Source: Cellulophaga sp. Hel_I_12 (GTDB lineage: Bacteria > Bacteroidota > Bacteroidia > Flavobacteriales > Flavobacteriaceae). From it: a stretch of 64,000 nucleotides of DNA. Positions 27,650 to 36,207 of the stretch are shown one piece after another. The stretch lies in contig NZ_JUHB01000001.1 of NCBI RefSeq assembly GCF_000799565.1, positions 620,001-684,000 of the forward strand. Direction: 5' to 3'. Position numbers and translations under genes: made by a program. Numbering within the stretch: position 1 is the stretch's first letter; each line of letters begins with the position of its first letter. The notes under the pieces were generated by a model. That model had not been told where the DNA came from. It was given only the letters and a program-made list of their open reading frames with translations, and searched no databases.

Positions 27650-28594
27650 TTAAGCCTTACTTCTTTTACTTCTCAATTTATCTCTAAAGCGATCATAAAT
27701 CACGAGCTTCTTTTTCGTATTGATAAAATAAACGCCTGTTAAAAGAATTGCAGCGGCTATGATAGATTGAGTGGTTAATTGTTCGTCTAATATATACCAA
27801 CCTAAAAATAAGGCAATCACAGGATTCACATAACTTGAAGTGGCTACTTTTTCTGGAGAAACGGTTTTTAATAAATAATTAAAAGCAGAAAAAGCCACGA
27901 TACTACCAAAAAGAATAAGCATTATCATAGCGAATTGTACTCCACCACTCCAACTTAATGGGGATGTCCAAGTTTCACCTAATAGCAAACTAGCAAGAGC
28001 TAGGGTAATCCCAGCCGTAACCATTTGGTATGCTGTATTGACCAAGTAACTTTCTGGTAAATCTACTCTAGAGACAAATAAACTACCTGTAGACCACGCC
28101 AAAACACAGAAAAATATAATAGTCATGCCTAGAACAGCATCTTCACTCTGAATTACCTGTTTTTGACTCACTAATAAATAAATACCTAAAATGCCAAAAA
28201 TTACGCCTACGAACGACATGGCTTGTATTTTCTTACCATCAACAATGCGCATCATGATTAATACAATTAGTGGCATAGCTGCTACCTCTAGGGCAGCAAA
28301 ACCACTATCCACATATTTAAGTCCCCATACAAAAACACCATTCCCAAAAGTAAGAAATAAGAAACCGGCAATGGCGCTATTGATAAATTGTCGCGCAGTG
28401 ATTTTTGTAGGGATCTTGGTAATTTTACAAATGCCAAAAATTAATAAACCAGCAGTTGTAAAGCGCAATCCTGCTAACATATACGCTGGTAATTCGGTAA
28501 CGGCAATCTTATTTAAAAGATACGTCGAACCCCAAATAAAATAAATAGCAAAGAAAGCAAGGACAATTAAAACGGTATTAGTTGGTTTTGCCAT
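27650..28594 (-). CDS. EamA/DMT family exporter
   Basis: This 314-residue protein has ten predicted membrane helices in two EamA repeats. The first begins LAFFAIYFIWGSTYLLNKIA and the second includes the PVIALFLGWYILDEQLTTQS stretch. This is the layout of RhaT/YdcZ/RarD-type metabolite exporters. The C-terminus is basic (RFRDKLRSKRSKA) and thus cytoplasmic. The substrate is unknown. The end lies 23 bp from the convergent pseudouridine synthase gene. Confidence 0.88.
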   Translation of the reverse strand: MAKPTNTVLIVLAFFAIYFIWGSTYLLNKIAVTELPAYMLAGLRFTTAGLLIFGICKITKIPTKITARQFINSAIAGFLFLTFGNGVFVWGLKYVDSGFAALEVAAMPLIVLIMMRIVDGKKIQAMSFVGVIFGILGIYLLVSQKQVIQSEDAVLGMTIIFFCVLAWSTGSLFVSRVDLPESYLVNTAYQMVTAGITLALASLLLGETWTSPLSWSGGVQFAMIMLILFGSIVAFSAFNYLLKTVSPEKVATSSYVNPVIALFLGWYILDEQLTTQSIIAAAILLTGVYFINTKKKLVIYDRFRDKLRSKRSKA

Positions 28595-28634
28595 GATCTT
28601 TAGCTTACTATAAAATCAGTAAAAAAATATTTAA

Positions 28635-29084
28635 TTATGCTTCTTGAAGTGTTTTTTTAGACTTTCTGTATAAATAACTATTAAAAATACTACGCTTTGC
28701 GAATCGGTATGCTTTTGGAGAATTAATCAACTTTACATAAATATTTTTAGGAACTCCAAAGTATTCATAGGTGGTACCGTCTAAGAAGGTAACTTCTAAT
28801 AGTAAACCTTTGTGTTGAAAATCTAATATTCCAGATTCGGTAGTCAGTTTTGTATATTCTTCTAAGTTGGCTGCTTTAGTTTCTGGAGCTATACTCACTA
28901 AAAAATGATACCCGTCAATAATTTGTCTGCTTTTAAGTTCAGCAACTTCTTTTTGCTCGTCACCATCTTGAAATTTATCAGGATGCCATTGCTTTACCAA
29001 CCCACGGTAGGTATTTTTTAATTCTTTTAAGTCGATTTCTTTTTCAACAGAAAAAAGTTTTTTGTATTCAGCTACTCGTTTCAT
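28635..29084 (-). CDS. J-domain protein with C-terminal KTSC domain
   Basis: This 149-residue protein joins two small domains. Residues 1-60 are a J domain with an intact HPD motif (LVKQWHPDKF) between helices II and III. Residues about 90-149 are a KTSC domain (LLEVTFLDGTTYEYFGVPKN, then INSPKAYRFAKRSIF), a short module found in phage and lysyl-tRNA-synthetase-linked proteins. An HPD motif implies stimulation of DnaK. The KTSC part may bind a client or nucleic acid, but that is unknown. It is cytoplasmic and monocistronic by position. Confidence 0.85.
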   Translation of the reverse strand: MKRVAEYKKLFSVEKEIDLKELKNTYRGLVKQWHPDKFQDGDEQKEVAELKSRQIIDGYHFLVSIAPETKAANLEEYTKLTTESGILDFQHKGLLLEVTFLDGTTYEYFGVPKNIYVKLINSPKAYRFAKRSIFNSYLYRKSKKTLQEA

Positions 29085-29211
29085 TTTGCTTTTTTTTATT
29101 CTGGCCGCGAAATTACATCTTAAATTTCATTTAAACAGCATTTTAGCGAAAATCATATCAGAAATGTAAAGCTGAAATACTTTAGGATATAACTTTTAGA
29201 CAGCTTAGTCA

Positions 29212-30099
29212 CTAGACTAATTTTTCTTTGAAAAAATCCATGGTTCTTTGCCAAGCTAAATCCGCAGCAGGCTTATCAAATCTGGGGGTACTGGTATTAT
29301 GAAAACCGTGATTTACATCAGGATAAAAATAGGCCTTATACTCCACATTATTTTCTTTCAATATTTTTTCATACGCTGGCCAACCCTCATTAACCCTAGT
29401 ATCTAAACCTGCATATTGCAGCATCAAAGGAGTTTTTATAAGCGCTGCCTCTTCGGCCGTTGGTTGCCCTCCATAAAATGGAACAGCAGCTTTTAAATTT
29501 TGAACTTTTACAGCCATCATATTAGAAATCCAACCTCCAAAACAAAATCCTACGACGCCAATGGATCCATTACAATTTTCATGATTGCTTAAATAATCGA
29601 ATGCCGCGATAAAATCTTCTAACATTTCATCTCTATTGCGTTGTCTTTGCAATGCTCGACCATCATCATCATTTCCAGGATAACCTCCCAACGGAGATAA
29701 TGCATCTGGGGCTATGGTGATAAAACCATCCAGAGCTGCAATACGACCAACATCTTCAATATATGGATTTAATCCTCGGTTTTCATGAACAACAATGATA
29801 CCAGGCAACTTGCCTGTTGTATTTTCAGGTTTCGATAATAAGGCTTTTATAGGACCGCCACCTTTTGGTGAATCATAGGTAACGTAGTCAGAATTTAACC
29901 TCGTATCGTCCGGTTGTACTTGAAGGCTTTCCAAATATTTGGGACTCATAAAACTCAATAATGAAGCTACGGTTATGCCGCCAACAGCATAAAGTGATAA
30001 CTTTTCTATAAATTGACGTCGTTCTAATTTATTATGCGCATAATCATCATAAAGGTCATACACTTCTTGTTGTATATCTTCTTTCTTTAAATTTTTCAT
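29212..30099 (-). CDS. dienelactone hydrolase family protein, membrane-anchored
   Basis: This 295-residue alpha/beta hydrolase has the nucleophile motif GVVGFCFGGW (Cys), acid D near QYAGLDTRVN and His in DVNHGFHN. The Cys-Asp-His triad is that of dienelactone hydrolases. The N-terminus carries LERRQFIEKLSLYAVGGITVASLLSF, an RR followed by a hydrophobic segment, which suggests Tat-dependent export or a membrane anchor. The real substrate need not be a dienelactone. It is monocistronic, with no clear regulatory site seen. Confidence 0.87.
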   Translation of the reverse strand: MKNLKKEDIQQEVYDLYDDYAHNKLERRQFIEKLSLYAVGGITVASLLSFMSPKYLESLQVQPDDTRLNSDYVTYDSPKGGGPIKALLSKPENTTGKLPGIIVVHENRGLNPYIEDVGRIAALDGFITIAPDALSPLGGYPGNDDDGRALQRQRNRDEMLEDFIAAFDYLSNHENCNGSIGVVGFCFGGWISNMMAVKVQNLKAAVPFYGGQPTAEEAALIKTPLMLQYAGLDTRVNEGWPAYEKILKENNVEYKAYFYPDVNHGFHNTSTPRFDKPAADLAWQRTMDFFKEKLV

Positions 30100-30363
30100 A
30101 AGATTTTTTTAAATAAATTTCAAGGTTAATCCTTGCCTTTTGTTTTGTAATAGCCTAAAGTTATTCATTTAAATCAAAATATAATGTTTTATTTACGTTT
30201 ATCTAGCTTCTAAACCTTTCAAAATGACGGTTTAATTTTAGATAGATACTTCAAAATGATTAAAGCAATCTGTATTTTAAAGGGATTATTAAGCGTTCTA
30301 CCTAATAAAGTTTTATAAGGGATAGCAAATTAGGAACTTAGAAGAAGTTAAACTGAAGCCATT

Positions 30364-30438
30364 ATGAAAAAATCTTTACTTTTATTTATTGTTCTAATTA
30401 TCACGATTACGCTAGTTTCCTCATCTGGTATTTTATAA
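30364..30438 (+). CDS. possible 24-residue hydrophobic peptide (leader ORF)
   Basis: ATG at 30364 opens a frame of 24 codons ending TAA at 30436-30438. It encodes MKKSLLLFIVLIITITLV followed by a short Ser-rich tail. It looks like a signal or single membrane helix and lies 31 bp upstream of the TTG start of the di-haem protein gene. It could be a small membrane protein, a translated leader, or a remnant of an older gene start. There is no homology evidence. Confidence 0.35.
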   Translation: MKKSLLLFIVLIITITLVSSSGIL

Positions 30439-30469
30439 TATTATTTTAAAAAATCAAATCATAAGTGTT

Positions 30470-31906
30470 TTGTTAAAGCCAATTGAACAAGTACTACTTT
30501 TTATCTTTTTTATTGTACTAGCCAGTTGCGCCGGAGAAGATAGCTTTTTGTCTGAAATTGAAGATAAATCAGATCTACCCTCCGAGGTGTGGGAAATAAT
30601 TCCACTACCCAAGAGTAGCCAGCGATCTGGAGATGCCCAAAAAGGAAAAGAATATTTATTTTCTGGTGATTACATGAGTTCTGGAATACCCTTAGAAGCT
30701 TTTTTAACAGTTTATGGGGCAAATAACGAAAATATACTAAATAGATCTGGTGATAACGCCACCATACCTCATGACTATACGGCACTTTTAGCAGAAAACA
30801 ATGTAAAAGTAGTAGCGCCAAATTGCCTTAGTTGTCATAGTGCCAAAATCAATAATGAATATATCGTTGGTTTAGGAAACCATAGTATGGATTTAACGTT
30901 TAATAGAGCAGCACTGGAACCTATTTTAACAAGAGGAATAATACAAATTTACGGGGAAAAAAGCCCTGAATTCGAAGCGTATCAACAGTTTAGAAAAAGT
31001 ATTATTGCCATTGGACCAAAAACAATAACGGAAACATTAGGCGCCAATTCTGCTAATAAAATTGCAGAAGTTTTAGTGGCTCACCGAGATAAAAACACCT
31101 TAGTTTGGGAAGATACCCCTTTTATTGAAATTGAAGAGGATGTGATCCCGTCAGATGTTCCCGCTTGGTGGTTATTAAAAAAGAAAAATGCTATATTTTA
31201 TACAGCACTCTCTAGAGGAGATTTTGCTAAGTCTTTTATTGAAGCAGGTATGCTTGCCTTGAAAGATGTTGAAAAAGCCAAAGAAATTGATCAAAACATG
31301 CCTGATGTTTTGGCTTATTTTGAAAGTTTAGAGGCACCAAAATATCCTTTTACAGTAGATAACACCTTGGTAAATAAAGGTAAAGCAATTTTTACGAATA
31401 GCTGCTCAAGTTGTCACGGAAATTATGGTGATCAGCCAAGTTATCCAAATTCTCTAGTAGGTTTAAAGACCATAAAAACTGATCCAGAATTATCGAATCG
31501 GAATACTAAAGTTTCTTCATACAACCGCTATTTTTATGACTGGTTTAATACTGGATATTTTGGAACGGAACCTTATAATTTGGTTTTAAAAGCTGACGGT
31601 GGCTATATAGCTCCACCCTTAGACGGAATTTGGGCAACAGCTCCTTACTTACATAACGGCTCGGTGCCAACTCTTTTAGATCTTTTACATAGTGCAAATA
31701 GACCTGAATTATGGAGTAGAACTTTTGATAATGCCGATTATGATACTCAAAAGGTAGGTTGGAACTATACCTTAGAAACTAGTAAAGATAATAACAAAAC
31801 ATATAATACGAATCTGAAAGGATATGGAAATGATGGTCATACCTTTGGAGACAATTTATCGGATGAAGAGCGATTAGCCGTTCTAGAGTATCTTAAAACA
31901 CTGTAA
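30470..31906 (+). CDS. RoxA-like di-haem cytochrome c lipoprotein
   Basis: This 478-residue protein has a lipoprotein signal ending VLASCAG, and the frame's first usable start is a TTG at 30470. It carries two c-haem motifs, NCLSCH at about residues 122-127 and SCSSCHG at about 313-319. The block APPLDGIWATAPYLHNGSVPTLLDLL resembles the di-haem peroxidase/RoxA (rubber oxygenase) family. The natural reaction could be oxidative cleavage or peroxidase-like, and cannot be told from the sequence. It should be exported and matured by the cytochrome c system, then held by a lipid anchor. Confidence 0.82.
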   Translation: MLKPIEQVLLFIFFIVLASCAGEDSFLSEIEDKSDLPSEVWEIIPLPKSSQRSGDAQKGKEYLFSGDYMSSGIPLEAFLTVYGANNENILNRSGDNATIPHDYTALLAENNVKVVAPNCLSCHSAKINNEYIVGLGNHSMDLTFNRAALEPILTRGIIQIYGEKSPEFEAYQQFRKSIIAIGPKTITETLGANSANKIAEVLVAHRDKNTLVWEDTPFIEIEEDVIPSDVPAWWLLKKKNAIFYTALSRGDFAKSFIEAGMLALKDVEKAKEIDQNMPDVLAYFESLEAPKYPFTVDNTLVNKGKAIFTNSCSSCHGNYGDQPSYPNSLVGLKTIKTDPELSNRNTKVSSYNRYFYDWFNTGYFGTEPYNLVLKADGGYIAPPLDGIWATAPYLHNGSVPTLLDLLHSANRPELWSRTFDNADYDTQKVGWNYTLETSKDNNKTYNTNLKGYGNDGHTFGDNLSDEERLAVLEYLKTL

Positions 31907-32063
31907 TAGAAATAATTATTCGTTTAAACTATTAGAAAATAAAACCACCAATTTCAGATTATTGAACTTTGCAGGGTGCCCTGCACTTACTACAAACCAC
32001 ATTTCACTTTTTATTTTATTGAGAAGCTAACTAGTACTTTTTTAAAACTACACCAATCTAAAC

Positions 32064-32098
32064 CAAAAAAAGCCGACACGAATGCCGGCTTTTTTTTA
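32064..32098 (+). terminator. hairpin terminator
   Basis: AGCCG (32071-32075) pairs with CGGCT (32086-32090), extended by A and T runs on the two sides, and followed by eight Ts. It lies between the di-haem protein and the convergent FKBP gene. Confidence 0.7.
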
Positions 32099-32194
32099 TG
32101 ATCTATATTTTTTCCGCAAGAACTTCATAACTTAAATATATACGATTTAAAGTGAAATATAGATGAGGAAAAAATAATAATTTTTAACAAAATA

Positions 32195-32623
32195 CTATTC
32201 AATTCCTACCACCTCTAATTCAAAAGTCAATTCTTGTCCTGCAAGTGGATGATTGGCGTCGATAATAATTGCATCTTCTCGTACATCCGCAATCCTAAGT
32301 TGACGTTCCGTTCCATCAGGATTTTTAGCCATAAGCCCCATACCTACTTCTGGTTTTATTTCTTCAGGTAGTTCGCTTAAAGGTACTTTTTGAAATAATT
32401 CTTTTTGAATTTCGCCGTAAGCTTCTTCCACAGGAATTACCACAGTTTTCTTTTCATTTAACGCCATGTTTATTAATCCGTTTTCAAAACCTGGAATTAA
32501 ACTTTGCTGACCTAAAGTAACTTGTAGCGGTTCTCTTTCCAAAGAACTGTCAAATACTTGTCCGTTCGTTAATTTTCCTGTGTAATGTACTTTAACTGTG
32601 TCGTTTTCTTTTACTTTACTCAT
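32195..32623 (-). CDS. FKBP-type peptidyl-prolyl isomerase, SlyD-like
   Basis: This 142-residue protein has the FKBP start VKVHYTGKLTNGQVFDSSLE, then LIPGFENGLINMALNEKKTV and the flap insertion EAYGEIQKELFQKVPLSELP typical of SlyD. It ends with ITFELEV-like FELEVVGIE. Unlike E. coli SlyD there is no His/Cys-rich metal-binding tail. It should act as a proline isomerase and chaperone in the cytoplasm. A good promoter lies upstream. Confidence 0.92.
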   Translation of the reverse strand: MSKVKENDTVKVHYTGKLTNGQVFDSSLEREPLQVTLGQQSLIPGFENGLINMALNEKKTVVIPVEEAYGEIQKELFQKVPLSELPEEIKPEVGMGLMAKNPDGTERQLRIADVREDAIIIDANHPLAGQELTFELEVVGIE

Positions 32624-32661
32624 AATTTTGCTATTTGTAATATTCTACATCTAAACTTTTG

Positions 32662-32690
32662 CAAACTTATGGCTTGTAAAATGGTTCAAA
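32662..32690 (-). promoter_or_regulatory. promoter of the FKBP gene
   Basis: On the minus strand, TTTG (complement of 32687-32690) is separated by 17 bp from TAAGTTTG (complement of 32662-32669). Both boxes fit the Bacteroidota consensus and the spacing is in the usual range. The leader would be about 30-35 nt. Confidence 0.6.
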
Positions 32691-32743
32691 GAAAAATTAG
32701 CTATATTTTGGATAATCTTAACGTTTTAATTCCCTAATAACGT

Positions 32744-32780
32744 AAAAGAGCATAAAAATTAGATTTTTATGCTCTTTTTT
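32744..32780. terminator. perfect 16-bp hairpin terminator
   Basis: AAAAGAGCATAAAAAT (32744-32759) and its exact complement (32763-32778) surround a 3-nt loop. A and T runs on either side would allow use in both directions. It lies between the FKBP promoter and the end of the S9 peptidase gene, mainly serving the latter. Confidence 0.85.
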
Positions 32781-32916
32781 AATTTTAGGTATCTAATTAT
32801 TTTTAATGTGGAACCTAAGTCATTAACTATCATATAGGCTATACCCTATAAAAAATACATCAAATAAAACAAGATGTACGGGCAGCATAGCACAACAACT
32901 TTTGGTACAGGTTTAC

Positions 32917-35709
32917 TTATTCCTGTAGTAGTTCTAAGCCTTGGTTTATTCCTTTTTCGGCGGCTGGAACCCCTCTATCCATCCAAACAGGCATTGCTGT
33001 ACCTTTTAAATAATAATCAAAAAACTGCGCCATTCGGATATTAAAATCTTTTCTATTTTGCAATTTTAAGGGCCAATGTGGCTCTCCGTTGTAGTTTAAA
33101 AACCAAGATGGTTTTCCTAATCGACGTAAATTCACAAAAAATTCAATACCCTGATACCAAGGTACATGACCGTCTGCATCATTATGCATGATTAACAATG
33201 GCGTATTTATTTTATCCATAGTAAAAATAGGAGAATTCTCTACATATCGTTGTGGATATTCCCATGGGGTACCTCCTATTCTACTTTGGGTATGTTCGTA
33301 TTGAAACTGCCTACTTAAACCTGTCCACCATCGAATTCCGCCATAAGCACTAATCATATTAGGTACGGGAGCACCTGCTTCAGCTGCTTTAAAAATATCG
33401 GTCTTAGTGACTAAGTATGCAATTTGGTAACCACCCCAACTATGACCTTGAACACCAATATTGTCTTTATCGATAAAGCCTTTTTCTATTAAAGAAGTTA
33501 CTCCCGGAATAACACAATTAAACGCACTTTCTCCTGGATAACCTTCTCTATATTGAATGTCGGGTACAAAAATAACATAGCCTCTACTCGTGTAAAAACT
33601 ATAATTAATTGATGATCTTCCCGCTATAGGTGTTCTGTGGGAGTTTAAGCCATCTGAACTACGCTCATAAAAATTAACAAGCATTGGATATTTTTTATTT
33701 GGATCAAAATTTTCTGGTTTTACCAGTAAACCCGTAAGTTCAATGCCATCTAAGGAAGTCCAATGTACCAACTCGATCGTTCCCCAATTGTACTCAGATT
33801 GTTGCGGATTGGCAGTACTAATTAGGCTGGTATTTTTAAAATTAGTATTGGTTACCCGTAAATCTGGAAATTCTTTAAAGGATTCTTGTGTATACAATAA
33901 TTCACTAGATAAATGTGCTTTCGTTGGATTGGAGTACCGAAAAGCGCCTGAAATTAATGGCGTTATTTTTTTAGATTTAGGATTGAAAGACACAAAACCT
34001 GCATCTTTGCTTATCTCGTCAAAAGTGCTGAACAGCCAGTCTACACTTTCATCTAAAAAACGTTCTTCTCGGTCTGTTTTCACATAGCGATATCTTGTTT
34101 TAGTAGCTCTTCCGTTGGTTAATTTAATACTTTCTGCTGTTTCTGGATTAAATTTAAAAATATCATAGCGATCATAAAGGATCAACCATTGATCATCTTT
34201 GGTAAATCCTGCGCTACCGTAAGAAGAAGGATAATCAGGTGAATCATTTAGTTCGTCAGAAAACGGTAATCCTTTCGTTAACTCCTTATACTTTTGGTTG
34301 CTCACCGAATAGCTAAACCAAAGCGTATCCATTGGATTGTAACCATATATATATTTGGCATTGGGGCTCATTGCCGCTGCCGTAAATTTGTTTAGTATTT
34401 GAGTTGTTGCACCTGTTTTGGTATCTACAATAGCAAAATCTTTAGCGCTGTTACCTGTCCATTGGCTTTCTAAATCATAGGGCTCCGAAGAAGACACCAA
34501 AGCGAATGCTGCATTGCCCTCATTTCCTAATTCGGTATTTGGAAATTTTGTTGTTCCTAACTGAACAAGCTTATTTTTATTTTTTAAATCTATTAGCGCC
34601 TTATATGACTTTATGGTGTCATTTTTGACCTCTAGCTCTTGAACGGTATAAAGTCTGGGCTCGTCATAGGTCCAAACTTCTACATTAACGATTTGATCAT
34701 CGGTTAAAAGTGTGTCCTTTATAATAGGTGGTTGTGCTAAACCAAAAAATAATTTGGACTCATCTTTAGAAAATTCAATAGCACCATAGGAAGAAACAAG
34801 ATAGTTTTTTGGAGCATTAGTTGCATTGATGATTTTTTCGGCCTTTGTATTCCCTTCTTTATAATAGAATAATTCATTAGGTCTAAGCTGTACTTTAGTG
34901 GTATCGGTATCTACAATAAAACCTAAATTTTCACCAGACTCACTTAAAGAAAGTTGGTGATATTTTGCTTTTTTTGCTTCATAAACTGTTTTGGTCTGGT
35001 TTTTATCAAGGTTCATAACGACAACCCGCGAAGGATCATCTGTATCTTCTCCTGTCGTTGTATACGCGAAATACTTTCCTTTTTTAGCAAAACTATGGCT
35101 CGTTACAAATTTAAGCGTATCCTCAACTTGAGTCATTACATTAAGTAATATGAGATGATATCCATTTTCTTTGTTTACTTTTTTCACTTTCTTAGGATCT
35201 ATAGTTTTTGCAACTTTAATCGTATCTGTTGCATTTTTGTCCTTATCTGTTTTTATATCTTCTAAATAATAGGCTAAATACCCTGACCATTTTTCGGGCA
35301 TGGTATACGATTTTACGTTTGCTATTTTTGTTAGACGTTTTGAATTTAAATCGTAAATACCTAAAGTATCTTTAGGCATTTTATCTTTTTTAGTTTTGCG
35401 CTGCTTTAAGGCTGTTATACTATCAGTCCAAGCTTTTATGGTAAAGGCTACAAATTTAGAATCGTAGCTAAAGTTTCCTTTTTCTCCCCTGGCATATTCA
35501 AAGACTGAATTTCCTTTAGAGGTTTTTAATTGTAAGGTTTGGTCCTTTTCTCCTTTTTGTAAGCCATAAACAACATATGATCCATCCGGTGAAATAGCTT
35601 CGTTTTCAATGGTATTCCAAATTTCAAGGTCAGCATGATCCAGTACTTTCTTTTGGGAATACAGACATAAACTACTCAACAGTAAGGTACTTATTAAAAG
35701 TGTTTTCAT
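32917..35709 (-). CDS. S9 family prolyl oligopeptidase-like serine peptidase, secreted
   Basis: This 930-residue protein has a signal peptide (LLISTLLLSSLCLYSQ). A long beta-propeller-like region follows (about 25-620), then an alpha/beta hydrolase domain. Catalytic residues are Ser in GVQGHSWGGYQIAY, Asp in HNDADGHVPW and His in GEPHWPLK, which is the S9 order. It likely degrades peptides in the periplasm or outside the cell. The length is above that of classical prolyl oligopeptidase and matches the large Bacteroidota S9 proteins. It is monocistronic. Confidence 0.88.
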   Translation of the reverse strand: MKTLLISTLLLSSLCLYSQKKVLDHADLEIWNTIENEAISPDGSYVVYGLQKGEKDQTLQLKTSKGNSVFEYARGEKGNFSYDSKFVAFTIKAWTDSITALKQRKTKKDKMPKDTLGIYDLNSKRLTKIANVKSYTMPEKWSGYLAYYLEDIKTDKDKNATDTIKVAKTIDPKKVKKVNKENGYHLILLNVMTQVEDTLKFVTSHSFAKKGKYFAYTTTGEDTDDPSRVVVMNLDKNQTKTVYEAKKAKYHQLSLSESGENLGFIVDTDTTKVQLRPNELFYYKEGNTKAEKIINATNAPKNYLVSSYGAIEFSKDESKLFFGLAQPPIIKDTLLTDDQIVNVEVWTYDEPRLYTVQELEVKNDTIKSYKALIDLKNKNKLVQLGTTKFPNTELGNEGNAAFALVSSSEPYDLESQWTGNSAKDFAIVDTKTGATTQILNKFTAAAMSPNAKYIYGYNPMDTLWFSYSVSNQKYKELTKGLPFSDELNDSPDYPSSYGSAGFTKDDQWLILYDRYDIFKFNPETAESIKLTNGRATKTRYRYVKTDREERFLDESVDWLFSTFDEISKDAGFVSFNPKSKKITPLISGAFRYSNPTKAHLSSELLYTQESFKEFPDLRVTNTNFKNTSLISTANPQQSEYNWGTIELVHWTSLDGIELTGLLVKPENFDPNKKYPMLVNFYERSSDGLNSHRTPIAGRSSINYSFYTSRGYVIFVPDIQYREGYPGESAFNCVIPGVTSLIEKGFIDKDNIGVQGHSWGGYQIAYLVTKTDIFKAAEAGAPVPNMISAYGGIRWWTGLSRQFQYEHTQSRIGGTPWEYPQRYVENSPIFTMDKINTPLLIMHNDADGHVPWYQGIEFFVNLRRLGKPSWFLNYNGEPHWPLKLQNRKDFNIRMAQFFDYYLKGTAMPVWMDRGVPAAEKGINQGLELLQE

Positions 35710-35730
35710 AATATTATTGGTTTAATTTTC

Positions 35731-35760
35731 TAAAGATACTACCTAAAGTCCACTTTTCAA
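35731..35760 (-). promoter_or_regulatory. probable promoter of the S9 peptidase gene
   Basis: On the minus strand TTG (complement of 35758-35760) is followed after 19 bp by TATCTTTA (complement of 35731-35738), one base off the -7 consensus. The ATG is 21 bp further. Confidence 0.45.
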
Positions 35761-35784
35761 ATTGCTTTTTAAAATAAAAACCAG

Positions 35785-35812
35785 ATGAGATTATTTTACT
35801 TAAAAATCTCAT
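35785..35812. repeat. perfect inverted repeat upstream of the micro-gene array
   Basis: ATGAGATT (35785-35792) and AATCTCAT (35805-35812) are exact inverted repeats around 12 nt. There is no T run, so a protein-binding site or mRNA hairpin is as likely as a terminator. It lies 136 bp upstream of the first micro-gene. Confidence 0.5.
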
Positions 35813-35947
35813 AATCAATTAATTAAAACTTAAAGAGTCCAATAATTTATTTTAATAACTATAAAATAGTACCTTTTATTACATAGTACTGTAACAAAAT
35901 ACAAACTACGTCGTCTTATATATGTAAATCAATCTAAAACAAACATC

Positions 35948-36034
35948 ATGAAATCATTAAACAAACATCAAGTACAACAAACATTAGAAACATCAACAAG
36001 CAGAATCTGGAACCTGAAAAGAAGGTATCGATAA
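35948..36034 (+). CDS. micro-gene 1 of tandem array, 28-residue basic peptide
   Basis: ATG at 35948 opens 28 codons ending TAA at 36032-36034. The peptide starts MKSLNKHQVQQ, continues TLETSTS and ends SRIWNLKRRYR. It is strongly basic with one acidic residue, and has no Cys and no signal peptide. The leader CAATCTAAAACAAACATC directly before the ATG is repeated before the next two copies. It is one of three tandem homologous frames with conserved length. I recognise no family. A nucleic-acid-binding, membrane-active or signalling peptide are all possible. Confidence 0.7.
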   Translation: MKSLNKHQVQQTLETSTSRIWNLKRRYR

Positions 36035-36078
36035 AACTAAGAATCTATTAAGAGTTACATCAATCTAAAACAAACATC

Positions 36079-36165
36079 ATGAAATTAGGAAACAAACATC
36101 AAGTACATCAAACATTAGAAACATCAACAAGTAGAATCTGGAATGCCAAAAGAAGGTATAGATAA
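36079..36165 (+). CDS. micro-gene 2 of tandem array, 28-residue basic peptide
   Basis: This is a second copy, 131 bp after the first, again 28 codons. The peptide starts MKLGNKHQVHQ and ends SRIWNAKRRYR. Differences from copy 1 include synonymous ones (AGC/AGT, AAC/AAT, CGA/AGA) and replacements at residues 3, 4, 10 and 23. The spacer after copy 1 is 44 bp. The same leader CAATCTAAAACAAACATC precedes the ATG. Function is unknown. Confidence 0.7.
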   Translation: MKLGNKHQVHQTLETSTSRIWNAKRRYR

Positions 36166-36207
36166 ACTATAAAAAATGAAGACTTACATCAATCTAAAAC
36201 AAACATC

